Part shown: piece by piece, positions 17,146-24,316 of the stretch
Layout: every line of letters begins with the position of its first letter
Position numbering within the stretch: the stretch's first letter is position 1
DNA from: an uncultured Saprospiraceae bacterium
GTDB taxonomy: Bacteria > Bacteroidota > Bacteroidia > Chitinophagales > Saprospiraceae
Reading direction: 5' to 3'
DNA: 25,581 nucleotides
NCBI GenBank assembly: GCA_937967535.1
Contig: CALCMV010000232.1
Coordinates: 1-25,581 of the forward strand
Program-made: the position numbers and the translations under genes
Notes under the pieces: generated by a model
Told to the model about the DNA's origin: nothing
The model's input: the letters and a program-made list of their open reading frames with translations, nothing else
The model's database searches: none

Positions 17146-17206
17146 ACGAGTTGTTGAGTTGTCGAGTTGACGTTTTTTTCAACAACTCGTCAACTCGTCA
17201 ACTCGT
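17146..17206. repeat. Fold-back octamer array between the lipoprotein and amidase genes
   Basis: Three to four 8-bp units of the type GTCGAGTT lie at 17146-17172, then seven T residues, then complementary AACTCGTC units at 17180-17206. The arms pair at 22 of 27 positions. On the minus strand the array begins in the last codons of the lipoprotein gene (ACG AGT TGA) and ends about 20 bp before the amidase ATG. The A-run in the loop on that strand does not make a classical terminator. Confidence 0.87.
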
Positions 17207-17857
17207 ATAAGACGAATGAATAATAGCGGAAAGATACCACTTTTTTTCATATTGAGTAAATACAAATCGTAATACACACCAATCGAAACCACGCATTTGA
17301 GGGTCAATATTGGGGATGTGGTATTCTACATTTAGGGCATCGGGATATATTTTTTCTATGGTATTGTAGATGTTTCCGTATTGTTTGAATTGATTATATG
17401 TAATATTAGATTTTTCTAAAAAATCTGCATCATAGATAAATTCGCGGTAGTACTGCGGAAATGTACGACGAATAGGCGAACCACTGCCATCGTAGGTTCC
17501 CCATACATGTATTTTGCTGGTATCTATATTTATAAGGTCTTCTTTTTTGAAAACGAGGTTGTCTGTATTGACATCTGCATAGGGAGAAAAACGGATGCCT
17601 TCGGTCGGGTGTGCGTGTGTAGCGAGGGTGTGCCAGTCGGCATTTTTGAGGATGAGCGCAATATTTCGGGCTTTATTTTTAATTAATGTGGAATCAGAAA
17701 ACGGGTCGGGGAGGTTGGGTTGCGGAGTGGTTTCGATAGTTTCGATTTTGGGGGGAGTTTCGGTGGTCGGGCTGTTGTTTGAATTACCACCACAAGCAAA
17801 TAATAGGCTGATTAGCAAGAGGCTAAGTAGTAGGTAAACGTTTGTTAAATAACTCAA
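17198..17857 (-). CDS. Predicted lipoprotein of unknown function
   Basis: The frame is open back to an ATG at 18052, but nothing before the signal peptide looks like protein and there is no other ATG before the lipobox. I therefore place the start at the TTG at 17857-17855, giving LSYLTNVYLLLSLLLISLLFAC, a good lipoprotein signal with the lipid-bearing cysteine at residue 22. A Thr/Pro-rich linker follows, then a domain with WHTLATHAHPTEGIRFSPY, WGTYDGSGSPI, YYREFIYDADF and a final KKWYLSAIIHS. The HPxxGxRFSPY plus WGxYDGSGxPI plan recurs, as I recall, in secreted proteins of Bacteroidota and Firmicutes without a known role. The last two residues and the TGA stop come from the octamer repeat. 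The signal is good evidence for envelope location; the start site is uncertain. Confidence 0.8.
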   Translation of the reverse strand: MSYLTNVYLLLSLLLISLLFACGGNSNNSPTTETPPKIETIETTPQPNLPDPFSDSTLIKNKARNIALILKNADWHTLATHAHPTEGIRFSPYADVNTDNLVFKKEDLINIDTSKIHVWGTYDGSGSPIRRTFPQYYREFIYDADFLEKSNITYNQFKQYGNIYNTIEKIYPDALNVEYHIPNIDPQMRGFDWCVLRFVFTQYEKKWYLSAIIHSSYTS

Positions 17858-18052
17858 GTTACGATTTAGCGACTTAGGGCTTATGACTTGGCTAATTAAA
17901 GGTGAAAAAGAGGTATTTTTGAGTTTATTTGACCCAAAATGCCATTTTTCATTGTGTTTGATAACTCGTAACACGTAATCCGCAACTCGAATTAAATATT
18001 TAGAATTTATTAAACGTATTTTATTATTATTTTTTATTTTATTGTAAATCAA

Positions 18053-18241
18053 TATTATACTTATTATTTGCTCACAGGTTATTGATATGATAATTTATTG
18101 AAAATGAATTACTTATTTAAACTTAAACTTCCCCGACAACTGTACGGGATAAACTTGTACTTTCACTTATACGCTAAAAAAGTATATCATTATCCATTTC
18201 AATAAGTTGTACAAGGAATAATGATAATACGAATGTACAAT
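18053..18241. repeat. Intergenic spacer with hexamer and CCCG...CGGG hairpin repeat
   Basis: At 18119-18156 two AAACTT units are followed by CCCGACAACTGTACGGG (18132-18148; 4-bp stem CCCG/CGGG) and another AAACTT. The same composite recurs at 21248-21321. It lies downstream of the ion-channel gene (which ends at 18242 on the minus strand), where it could act as a weak terminator or mark a mobile repeat. The rest is AT-rich without features. Confidence 0.6.
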
Positions 18242-19021
18242 TTACGATTTTTCTGCTAATGTACGTTGTAATTGGTCAATTTTTTCTTGTAAAACGTCAA
18301 TTTTTGCTTCGAGGGCTGCATTATTATCAATCGTCATTTCGTCTACGAAAATCGCATTGGCAAGCGACATGCCGAATACACCGCCAAATAGTACGATGAT
18401 GACAAAGTACATCCGAATTCCGGCGATGTTGGTGGCTGAATGTGTGGGGTCACTTTTCTCGACTTGTTCTACGATTTCGTTCCAGCCTTCTATGGTAAAC
18501 ATTTGGAAGATAGTGTAGGAGGAGGTAAGCGGGGTTTCGAAGAGTTTGGGGACATCTTCGCCAAATAATTGACAGGAAATAACGGAGAGCAAGATATTGA
18601 GAAATGCCAATGCTATCAGTACAAAAACAGAGGCTTTGAATGCCCTGCCCAAACCGACAAGAATGTGTTTCATATTTGGGATAAACCACAGAAATTTGAC
18701 CAAACGAATGAGTCGTAAAAGTCTGAATATGAGTAAAATGGAAGTGTTGGGGATGGGCAAAAATGCCGACAATAAAGCAGGAAGACTGCCAATGACCAAT
18801 GCAAAATCAAAGCGATTCCAATTGTCTTTGAAATAGGCTTTTGAGCCAAAAGCGGAGATTTTTACGATGGCTTCGAGGAGGAAAAAGACGATGAAAAAAT
18901 CGTCTATAAGTTTGAGTACATTATCGTCGCGCCAATTGGGAAATGACATCCAAAAGATAATCACAGCATTGACAATGATAGCCGGAAATATAATTTTTTC
19001 AGATAGAAATATTCTTTTCAT
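18242..19021 (-). CDS. Voltage-gated cation channel, single-domain (ion_trans family)
   Basis: A 259-residue six-helix channel subunit expected to assemble as a tetramer in the inner membrane. S1 is about residues 10-26 and S2 about 40-57. S4 holds four regularly spaced charges (R100, R103, R106, K109, in FRLLRLIRLVKF). S5 is about 130-152, and S6 about 202-226 (VIIVLFGGVFGMSLANAIF). The pore filter reads T176-I-E-G-W180, equivalent to TLESW in the NaChBac sodium channels but closer in letters to TMEGW of domain I in animal calcium channels. A short C-terminal coiled coil (about 234-256, LEAKIDVLQEKIDQLQ) matches the tetramerisation helix of this family. Sodium or calcium selectivity cannot be decided from sequence. 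It appears to be a single-gene unit, with 484 bp of AT-rich DNA upstream. Confidence 0.92.
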   Translation of the reverse strand: MKRIFLSEKIIFPAIIVNAVIIFWMSFPNWRDDNVLKLIDDFFIVFFLLEAIVKISAFGSKAYFKDNWNRFDFALVIGSLPALLSAFLPIPNTSILLIFRLLRLIRLVKFLWFIPNMKHILVGLGRAFKASVFVLIALAFLNILLSVISCQLFGEDVPKLFETPLTSSYTIFQMFTIEGWNEIVEQVEKSDPTHSATNIAGIRMYFVIIVLFGGVFGMSLANAIFVDEMTIDNNAALEAKIDVLQEKIDQLQRTLAEKS

Positions 19022-19506
19022 TGTTCGATTCTTCGATTGTTATTAATTTTCGCTGCGCGAAAATAAGGGAAGTCGCAATAATGCAATTTTACGAGATTTT
19101 TTTGTGATTAACTTGCGTTGCATCTTATTTTAGCGTAAATTTATAATTCTTAGATAATCGTAAATAAAATCCACTCGAATAAACTCCAAAAAAAGCAACT
19201 CAACTTATTAGCCAACTCAATTTGGAATTTATTATTTGCTCCTTAACTTATTTCTGGACTTTGGATATTTCGGTTTTAAATCGTAAGTAATTGATTATTA
19301 GTTATTTCATTTCATTAAGATGAAAAAATATTTAATTAATTTAACTTTATAATTTTTTGATAAAAAACAATTTACCTAATACCAAATTTCCTAATTCCCC
19401 AATATCCAGCAGATAAAGTATGGAGTAACGGGAGATTTCACCTCCAATTGAACAGTGGTCAGCAAATGGTTTGGATAGATTTTTTTAACCAAACTAAGTA
19501 TCATTT
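19022..19506. other. AT-rich intergenic region between divergent genes
   Basis: It separates the minus-strand channel gene from the plus-strand secreted protein and must hold both promoters, which I cannot place securely. A perfect 8-bp hairpin, ATTTTCGC (19046-19053) with GCGAAAAT (19057-19064), sits 25 bp before the channel ATG, in its 5' leader. The interval 19254-19400 is a dispersed repeat copy listed separately. Confidence 0.5.
19254..19400 (+). repeat. Dispersed intergenic repeat, copy 1
   Basis: It starts CTGGACTTT and contains TTCGGTTTTAAATCGTAAG, AATTGATTAT, a TTAAGAT block, TTGATAAAAA, CAATTTACCTAATACC and a final CCTAAT. The same order of blocks recurs at 21044-21208 with scattered substitutions and a 20-30 bp insertion near the start. 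No ORF is shared by the copies. Confidence 0.8.
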
Positions 19507-19965
19507 ATGAGAACCTTCACAACAGCATTTATGCTGCTGCTTTGTGTATCTACGCATGCACAAACCCTTAGAAGTATGCACTTTGCGATGTTAGCCGAAC
19601 AATTGAGTGTAGAGCTACAAAGAAATTCGCAAGACAATGAATTTCAACGTGGTATACGCTTTCGTGTGACCATACATCCAAACAACGAAGTGACGATTCA
19701 ACAAACTTGGCTGCAAAATAACGGGCAGTTTGACCAAATGGTTTTGAGTTTTCATCCGCGCAATATTATTGATGTGGATAAGAAATACCATAGAGATGCT
19801 ATGGGACTCGCCGTTAAGTGCCAGTACAAAAGTGTCGCCAATTACTGGTTGGATGCCAAGCACATGAATAGCTCTTTTGATATTCCGTGCCTAAAGGATG
19901 ATATTGAAGCAGTAGCTCGTATTGAACAAACGCTTTTGCAACTCAGAGAACTGTCAATGAGATAG
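19507..19965 (+). CDS. Small secreted protein of unknown function
   Basis: I do not recognise the 152-residue product. It has a short signal peptide (MRTFTTAFMLLLCVSTHA, cleavage probably before Q19), so it should be periplasmic or outer-membrane associated. The mature part is mixed alpha/beta with a basic stretch (RGIRFRVTIHPNNEVTIQQTW), two cysteines (KCQYK, DIPCLKDD) and a C-terminal amphipathic helix. It is a single-gene unit: a terminator follows at 20030, and an AT-rich leader of about 480 bp precedes it. Codon use is like its neighbours. Confidence 0.75.
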   Translation: MRTFTTAFMLLLCVSTHAQTLRSMHFAMLAEQLSVELQRNSQDNEFQRGIRFRVTIHPNNEVTIQQTWLQNNGQFDQMVLSFHPRNIIDVDKKYHRDAMGLAVKCQYKSVANYWLDAKHMNSSFDIPCLKDDIEAVARIEQTLLQLRELSMR

Positions 19966-20029
19966 CGATAGCAGCATTGCATCGGTGTTTTGATTGTTTT
20001 GCATTTTTTCTCCGATATACGGAAAAATG

Positions 20030-20059
20030 AAATGCCTTCATTTATGAAGGCATTTTTTT
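20030..20059 (+). terminator. Intrinsic terminator of the small secreted protein gene
   Basis: AAATGCCTTCAT at 20030-20041 pairs with ATGAAGGCATTT at 20044-20055 without mismatch, running into a T tract to 20059. In practice the innermost pairs would open to make the loop. It lies 64 bp after the stop codon. Confidence 0.9.
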
Positions 20060-20140
20060 ATGGACTTCAAAAAAGAGATAAAATTAAACTTTCAAACATA
20101 CTCTAAAAATGTAATTTACATTAGATTAATATTCATGTTT

Positions 20141-20211
20141 TTACAAAAATAAAAATAAATAAATTGCTTGCCGTTGATTTTGTAATTTTTAATTTGACGA
20201 ACATATCGAAA
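20141..20211 (+). repeat. Dispersed AT-rich repeat ending in a GACGAACAT motif
   Basis: The order TTACAAAAATA, AATAAATAAATT, TTTGTAATTTTTAATTTG and then CGAACATAT matches 7283-7342 (which has GGCGAACACAT) with small indels. A further CGAACATATT end lies at about 7755. The DNA on both sides (20060-20352) is otherwise AT-rich, without ORF or recognisable site other than the leader of the next gene. Confidence 0.65.
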
Positions 20212-20352
20212 ATATATTAAAAAAGATAAACCATTAAAAACACTTTCCTTTTTATGTTAAAATCACTTTAGAGTCGTACCTTACCAACGATTCCTACGTA
20301 TAAACAAGTGAAATATATTTTTTTATCAAACATTTAAATTAAACAAATAAAT

Positions 20353-20928
20353 ATGTTAGACAAAATTATGGAAATGGTTGGTGGAGACGCACTCGGTCAA
20401 ATTACGAGTCAGGCAGGAGTGACACCCGAACAAGCGAAAGAAATGCTCCCTTTGGCACAAGAAAGCCTTGAGGAGGGTTTGACCTCTCAAATCAGCAGTG
20501 GAAATACAGAAGGTCTTTTGGGGATGTTCAATAGTGCCGGTGGCGGCGGATTGGCGAGTAATGGTATTTTTGGGAGTATCAAAGGCTTATTTATGCAAAA
20601 AATCATGGGCAAGATGGGCTTGCCGGAATCTGTTGCAGGACTTGCCGCAGGTGCAGGTATGGGTAGCATGGTTGGTGGTATTTCCAATATGCTCAAATCT
20701 GATGGCGACAATGACGGCATTGATTCGAGCAATATCATGAACCTACTTGGCGGCGGTGGTGCTGCGGGTATGCTCGGTGGCTTGATGGGCAATGCAGGTG
20801 GTGCTTTAGGCGGCTTGAAAGACGCTGCATCCGGTTTGGTTGGCGGTGCTGCCGAAGGCGGTGGAGATGTTGCCGATAAATTAAAAGATGCGGCTGCTGA
20901 TAAATTGGGTGGTATGTTTGGTAAATAA
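20353..20928 (+). CDS. Glycine-rich DUF937/YidB-like protein
   Basis: The 191-residue product begins MLDKIMEMVGGDALGQITSQAGVTPEQA, which resembles the N-terminus of DUF937/YidB-type proteins (short helices, QAGVSPEQA-like motif). The rest is dominated by Gly/Ala/Met/Leu helical segments (GLAAGAGMGSMVGG, LGGGGAAGMLGGLMG) with one polar stretch (SDGDNDGIDSS). No signal peptide is present; the glycine-rich helices might associate with membranes or self-assemble. The biochemical role is unknown even in better-studied relatives. It is a single-gene unit with its own palindromic terminator at 20956. Confidence 0.8.
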   Translation: MLDKIMEMVGGDALGQITSQAGVTPEQAKEMLPLAQESLEEGLTSQISSGNTEGLLGMFNSAGGGGLASNGIFGSIKGLFMQKIMGKMGLPESVAGLAAGAGMGSMVGGISNMLKSDGDNDGIDSSNIMNLLGGGGAAGMLGGLMGNAGGALGGLKDAASGLVGGAAEGGGDVADKLKDAAADKLGGMFGK

Positions 20929-20955
20929 TTTAAATCAAAATATATCTAAATTTTT

Positions 20956-21014
20956 CCCACTTATGTTAGCGCAAATTCATGAATTTGCGCTAACATAAGC
21001 GGGTTTCTTTTTTT
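20956..21014 (+). terminator. Long palindromic terminator after the DUF937-like gene
   Basis: 20960-20999 is a perfect 40-bp palindrome (20-bp arms, no spacer, CTTATGTTAGCGCAAATTCA type). Adding CCC (20956-20958) against GGG (21001-21003) across one mismatch extends the stem to 24 pairs. A T-rich tract (21004-21014) follows. It is much longer than needed for termination. Confidence 0.88.
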
Positions 21015-21043
21015 AGAGCAAATAAGTGCTTAGACTGAACTAA

Positions 21044-21208
21044 CTGGACTTTAGGCATTTTGGAAATTCGGTAACTGGGAAATTCGGTTTTAAATCGTAA
21101 GTAATTGATTATCAGTTATTTTATTTTTATTAAGATAAAAAACATTCAATTAATTTTATTTTATAATTATTTGATAAAAACAATTTACCTAATACCAAAT
21201 TCCCTAAT
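21044..21208 (+). repeat. Dispersed intergenic repeat, copy 2
   Basis: It matches 19254-19400 block for block from CTGGACTTT to CCTAAT, with an extra GGAAATTCGGTAACTGG segment near the start that partly duplicates the adjacent GGGAAATTCGG. Both copies are in the same orientation and lie in gene-free DNA. Confidence 0.8.
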
Positions 21209-21247
21209 GTCCAAAGTCCAAGAACTAAGCGACACTTTTAATTATTT

Positions 21248-21322
21248 AAACTTAAACTTAATCTTAAACTTAATCTTAAACTTAAACTTTCCCGACAACT
21301 GTACGGGATAATCTTAAACTTA
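21248..21322 (+). repeat. Hexamer tandem array with CCCG...CGGG hairpin at the 3' end of the next minus-strand gene
   Basis: Seven 6-bp units (AAACTT or AATCTT) fill 21248-21289. A hairpin (TCCCG at 21290-21294, CGGGA at 21304-21308) follows, then two more hexamers at 21310-21321. The TAA stop of the minus-strand gene (21322-21320) is made from the last hexamer. A shorter relative lies at 18119-18156. Confidence 0.85.
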
Positions 21323-21703
21323 CTTACCACTCACAAAGCCCATTTTTTCAAGAATATTGAAGATGAGCAGTTGGATATATAATATTTTATTTGGGCGTTT
21401 TTCGGGAGCCAATTGCATGACAAAACGCTGAACGATTTGTTGGTGAATGGCTTGTTGGCGTAGTCCTGTTCTTTTGATTTTATTAAAAATCTTTCGGGCT
21501 TCGCAAAACAACCATAATTCGAGTGCATGACTCGTATTGTCGCGTGGAGATTCCAATATAAGTCGGAGGATTTGTAAGGGGGCATTGGTCGGACGTACTT
21601 CTTCCGAACGACACAAATTATTTAGCGTGAAATTATATGCCAATTCAAATCGGTCTGTCGGAATATTCAGGCTGGGGTTTCCATAAGTGTTTTTATGTAT
21701 CAT
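21320..21703 (-). CDS. Hypothetical protein, 127 residues
   Basis: I do not recognise this protein. It has no signal peptide or membrane segment and looks largely helical (LAYNFTLNNLC, LQILRLILES, ALELWLFCEARKIFNKIK, ILYIQLLIFNILEKMG), with many basic residues in the second half. It stands alone: 390 bp of repeats lies on its 3' side and 683 bp of AT-rich DNA on its 5' side. Coding is supported by normal composition against very AT-rich flanks and by the length of the open frame. Its last codons run into the hexamer array. Confidence 0.65.
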   Translation of the reverse strand: MIHKNTYGNPSLNIPTDRFELAYNFTLNNLCRSEEVRPTNAPLQILRLILESPRDNTSHALELWLFCEARKIFNKIKRTGLRQQAIHQQIVQRFVMQLAPEKRPNKILYIQLLIFNILEKMGFVSGK

Positions 21704-22386
21704 TTCTACTTGTTTTAAGTGTTATTAGGTGATGATGTTACACCCTTATATGTCTTAAAACGAAAAAAGGTGAACATTATTTTGTACTTTTTTTTGAATA
21801 ATAATTAGAAATGATGATAAAATATTTTTAACAACTAAAAATTATCATTATTTTTATCAAATAAAACCAAGCCAAAAATCTTGCAAAACATTTCATTGAA
21901 TTAAAAAATCATTTATTCCAAATTCGTTTTTTTTGTCAAAATAAATGTATTTTTATTATTTTATAATAGCAAATTTGTAAATTGCTAATTGAAATTAAAA
22001 TATGGATTAAAAAATAATTCTAATTAATTAAAAACACCTATATTTTTCTATGCCTCAATCTTTTTACACAATTATAAATTATTTTATAGTTAATGTTTTT
22101 TTATTTTAAAAATAATTATATTAAAAATAAGGAAAAGTTGTTTTATTTATAATTACTTAACAAGTTGAAAAGAATTATAAAAAATCATTTCTTTCTATTA
22201 ACTTTGATTTGAATTTTAACAAGTAATCAATTCGTGCATCTACAATTAAAAATAAACCTTCCAATTTTATTCTGACTTTCATAAAACATTTTTCAATACC
22301 CAAATTTACATTCGGGAGGAATAAAACACATGCAATTTCAATTGATTACATATTTTTTAATTACATAATACTAAATCCGAATTTCT
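21704..22386. other. AT-rich intergenic region between divergent genes
   Basis: No ORF of note lies in the first 600 bp, which is mostly A/T runs. It must hold the promoters of the minus-strand unknown and of the PA-domain protein. The only distinctive sites are near the right end: a strong purine-rich GGGAGGA (22314-22320) and a 12-codon ORF listed next. Confidence 0.5.
22330..22368 (+). CDS. Possible 12-residue leader peptide
   Basis: An ATG at 22330 sits 9 bp after GGGAGGA, the best Shine-Dalgarno-like sequence in the window, and opens a frame coding MQFQLITYFLIT before TAA. The stop lies 18 bp before the ATG of the PA-domain gene, which itself has no such site. It might couple translation or be chance in an AT-rich leader; I favour chance only slightly less than function. 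Confidence 0.25.
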   Translation: MQFQLITYFLIT

Positions 22387-24060
22387 ATGAAAACTTCTTT
22401 TACAAAATTTTTTAAATTTTCTTGTTTGCTCGCAGTAGCATTGCTGACAAACATCTCGGCACAGGCACAAGCAGGCTTGATTATCAACAGCCCTGCTGAT
22501 GCGGCGGGTATCTTTACCGATATTGGCACGGCTACATTTGGTCCTCAATTAATCGATATCGAAGATGTTACAGGTAATCTTATTTTGGCAGACGATAATG
22601 AAGGATGTCTTACCGCAGCAGGTGAGAATTCTATTATGAACGGTGCTGAAATAGCAGGCAACATAGCTGTTATTGACAGAGGTGCCTGCCAATTTCAGGA
22701 AAAAACCGGAAATGCTCAGGAACTTGGAGCAGTAGCTGTTATTATTTGTAATAATGTAGCAGGTGACCCGATTACTATGGGAGGTGAAAATGATACGCTT
22801 ACTATTCCGGCTATCATGCTTACTTTGGATTTTTGCAACGAGCTTAAAGTCATATTGGCAAATGAGCCTATCAATGCTACCATAGGTAATCCGTTCAATC
22901 TTTCTCAATCTACTACTGCTTACGCCCATTCTACACCATGTAGCCAGATTACTGCACTCCAAGATTTGGCAACTACTGTAAGCAACAGAACAGACAATAA
23001 CCAAACGGACATTGTACTTACTTGTGAAATTACCGACCCTGACGGTGCAGTGACTACTTTCACCGAAAATGTTGATGTATTGACTTCACGCTCTGATTCG
23101 ACAGTCACTTTTGATGAGTATCTGCCCGGACCTATCGGAGAATATACTGTAAGATTTTTCAACAACGGCGAAGCTATCGGCAATTATCTTCAGGGACTTG
23201 ACGAAGAAACCTTATCTTTCAATATCACAGAAGATTTCTTTGCTCTTGACGATGGAGGTCTCAATCCGGGAGGTATCACCGTTGGTGGCGGTGGCGATTT
23301 CTCTATGGGTGCTTTATTTTTTGCTGAAAACGACATAGAGGCTCTTTCAGCTACATTCGCAATTAGTGAACCGGATAGTATTCTCGGCGAAATGCTTACT
23401 GTTATTCTCTATGAGGTCAATGATCCTGCTGTAGCTCTTGACCAAAATAATGTAAGTGTCATAGGATTTCATGAGTACGAAGTCACCGCAGATGATGTTG
23501 CTGATGAATTGATTACAGTTGATTTGGCTAATTTTTCTTCACCCGGAGATCCGGTAAATATGGTTGCTGATGGTATTTATGTACTGATGGTTGAGTATAT
23601 TGGTAGCAATTTCTTCTTTATTACTGCTTCGGGTACCATTAATTACCCGACAGTGGCTTCCATTGTAGTTGCACCGGATGCGAATGGTGTATCTACTTGG
23701 TTCACCGGTGGTTTTAATAGTGGTGTTACTGCCATATTGAGGCTCAATGTTACGCCACCTGTGGGAGGAGATTGTACCGTAAGTGTCAATGAACCGGAAT
23801 TGGATGATTCACAAATTACGCTCATGCCAAATCCGGCAAGCGAAACTGTGAATATCTTACTCGACCTCGAAGAAGCTTCGGAGACGGTACAAATCCACTT
23901 GTTCGACATTATGGGACGCGCCGTTCAAAGCGAAGTTCACAATAATGTACAAGACCAATTATTTACAATGGATGTAAGCAATCTGCCAACAGGTACTTAC
24001 TTTATCAGTGTAATTACGGAAGAAGGGCGTAAAGCACTCAAATTGTCCGTTAATCATTAA
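22387..24060 (+). CDS. Secreted PA-domain protein with type IX secretion type A tail
   Basis: A 557-residue exported protein. It has a signal peptide (about residues 1-28, LLAVALLTNISAQAQ). A protease-associated (PA) domain covers about 45-165, with the typical GNIAVIDRGACQFQEKTGNAQ and GAVAVIICNN strands and IPAIMLT. A long beta-rich middle part of unknown class follows (about 170-465). The last ~75 residues form a Por-secretion tail (LMPNPASETVNI, NLPTGTYFISVITEEGRKALKLSV), the signal for type IX export and attachment. PA domains bind peptides or act as lids on proteases, but no protease catalytic domain is seen, so this is a PA-containing binding or surface protein rather than an evident enzyme. 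It is a single-gene unit with a strong terminator. Confidence 0.92.
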   Translation: MKTSFTKFFKFSCLLAVALLTNISAQAQAGLIINSPADAAGIFTDIGTATFGPQLIDIEDVTGNLILADDNEGCLTAAGENSIMNGAEIAGNIAVIDRGACQFQEKTGNAQELGAVAVIICNNVAGDPITMGGENDTLTIPAIMLTLDFCNELKVILANEPINATIGNPFNLSQSTTAYAHSTPCSQITALQDLATTVSNRTDNNQTDIVLTCEITDPDGAVTTFTENVDVLTSRSDSTVTFDEYLPGPIGEYTVRFFNNGEAIGNYLQGLDEETLSFNITEDFFALDDGGLNPGGITVGGGGDFSMGALFFAENDIEALSATFAISEPDSILGEMLTVILYEVNDPAVALDQNNVSVIGFHEYEVTADDVADELITVDLANFSSPGDPVNMVADGIYVLMVEYIGSNFFFITASGTINYPTVASIVVAPDANGVSTWFTGGFNSGVTAILRLNVTPPVGGDCTVSVNEPELDDSQITLMPNPASETVNILLDLEEASETVQIHLFDIMGRAVQSEVHNNVQDQLFTMDVSNLPTGTYFISVITEEGRKALKLSVNH

Positions 24061-24120
24061 TGAATAAGTTTATTGAGTTTATGAATAATTATTAATGGTG
24101 TTCATAAATTTGAAAATATT

Positions 24121-24160
24121 AGAAACCTGATATTCTTTGAATATCGGGTTTCTTTTTTTT
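24121..24160 (+). terminator. Intrinsic terminator of the PA-domain gene
   Basis: AGAAACCTGATATTC (24121-24135) pairs over 15 bp (one T-G wobble) with 24139-24153 around a TTT loop, followed by T residues to 24160. It lies 60 bp after the stop codon. Confidence 0.92.
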
Positions 24161-24274
24161 GCTAGTGAGAGATAGTCCACATTCTATTTTTACACTCGAA
24201 TTTGAATCGCATATTTATTTGATAATAAATTAAATACAAATTATAAAAATATTTATTCATTAGCATAATAATAA

Positions 24275-24316
24275 ACTATGAACCACAACCCCCCATTAAT
24301 CATTAATCATTATAAA
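24275..24316 (+). repeat. Heptamer array at the start of the M42 peptidase gene
   Basis: Six consecutive 7-bp words, ACTATGA, ACCACAA, CCCCCCA, TTAATCA twice and TTATAAA, fill the interval and end exactly at the ATG at 24317. ACTATGA followed by an ACCA-word is the same motif as in the array at 15992-16026. The ATG at 24278 within it is in frame with the gene. A left arm is not obvious. Confidence 0.6.

Noticed and set aside
14600..17206. CRISPR-like array
   Set aside because: Units are only 6-8 bp with no spacers of constant length, arranged as inverted arms; no Cas gene is present.
17858..18052. N-terminal extension of the lipoprotein from the ATG at 18052
   Set aside because: It would put 65 basic, Asn-rich residues before a good lipoprotein signal peptide; the DNA looks like decayed short-word repeat, so a TTG start is more likely.
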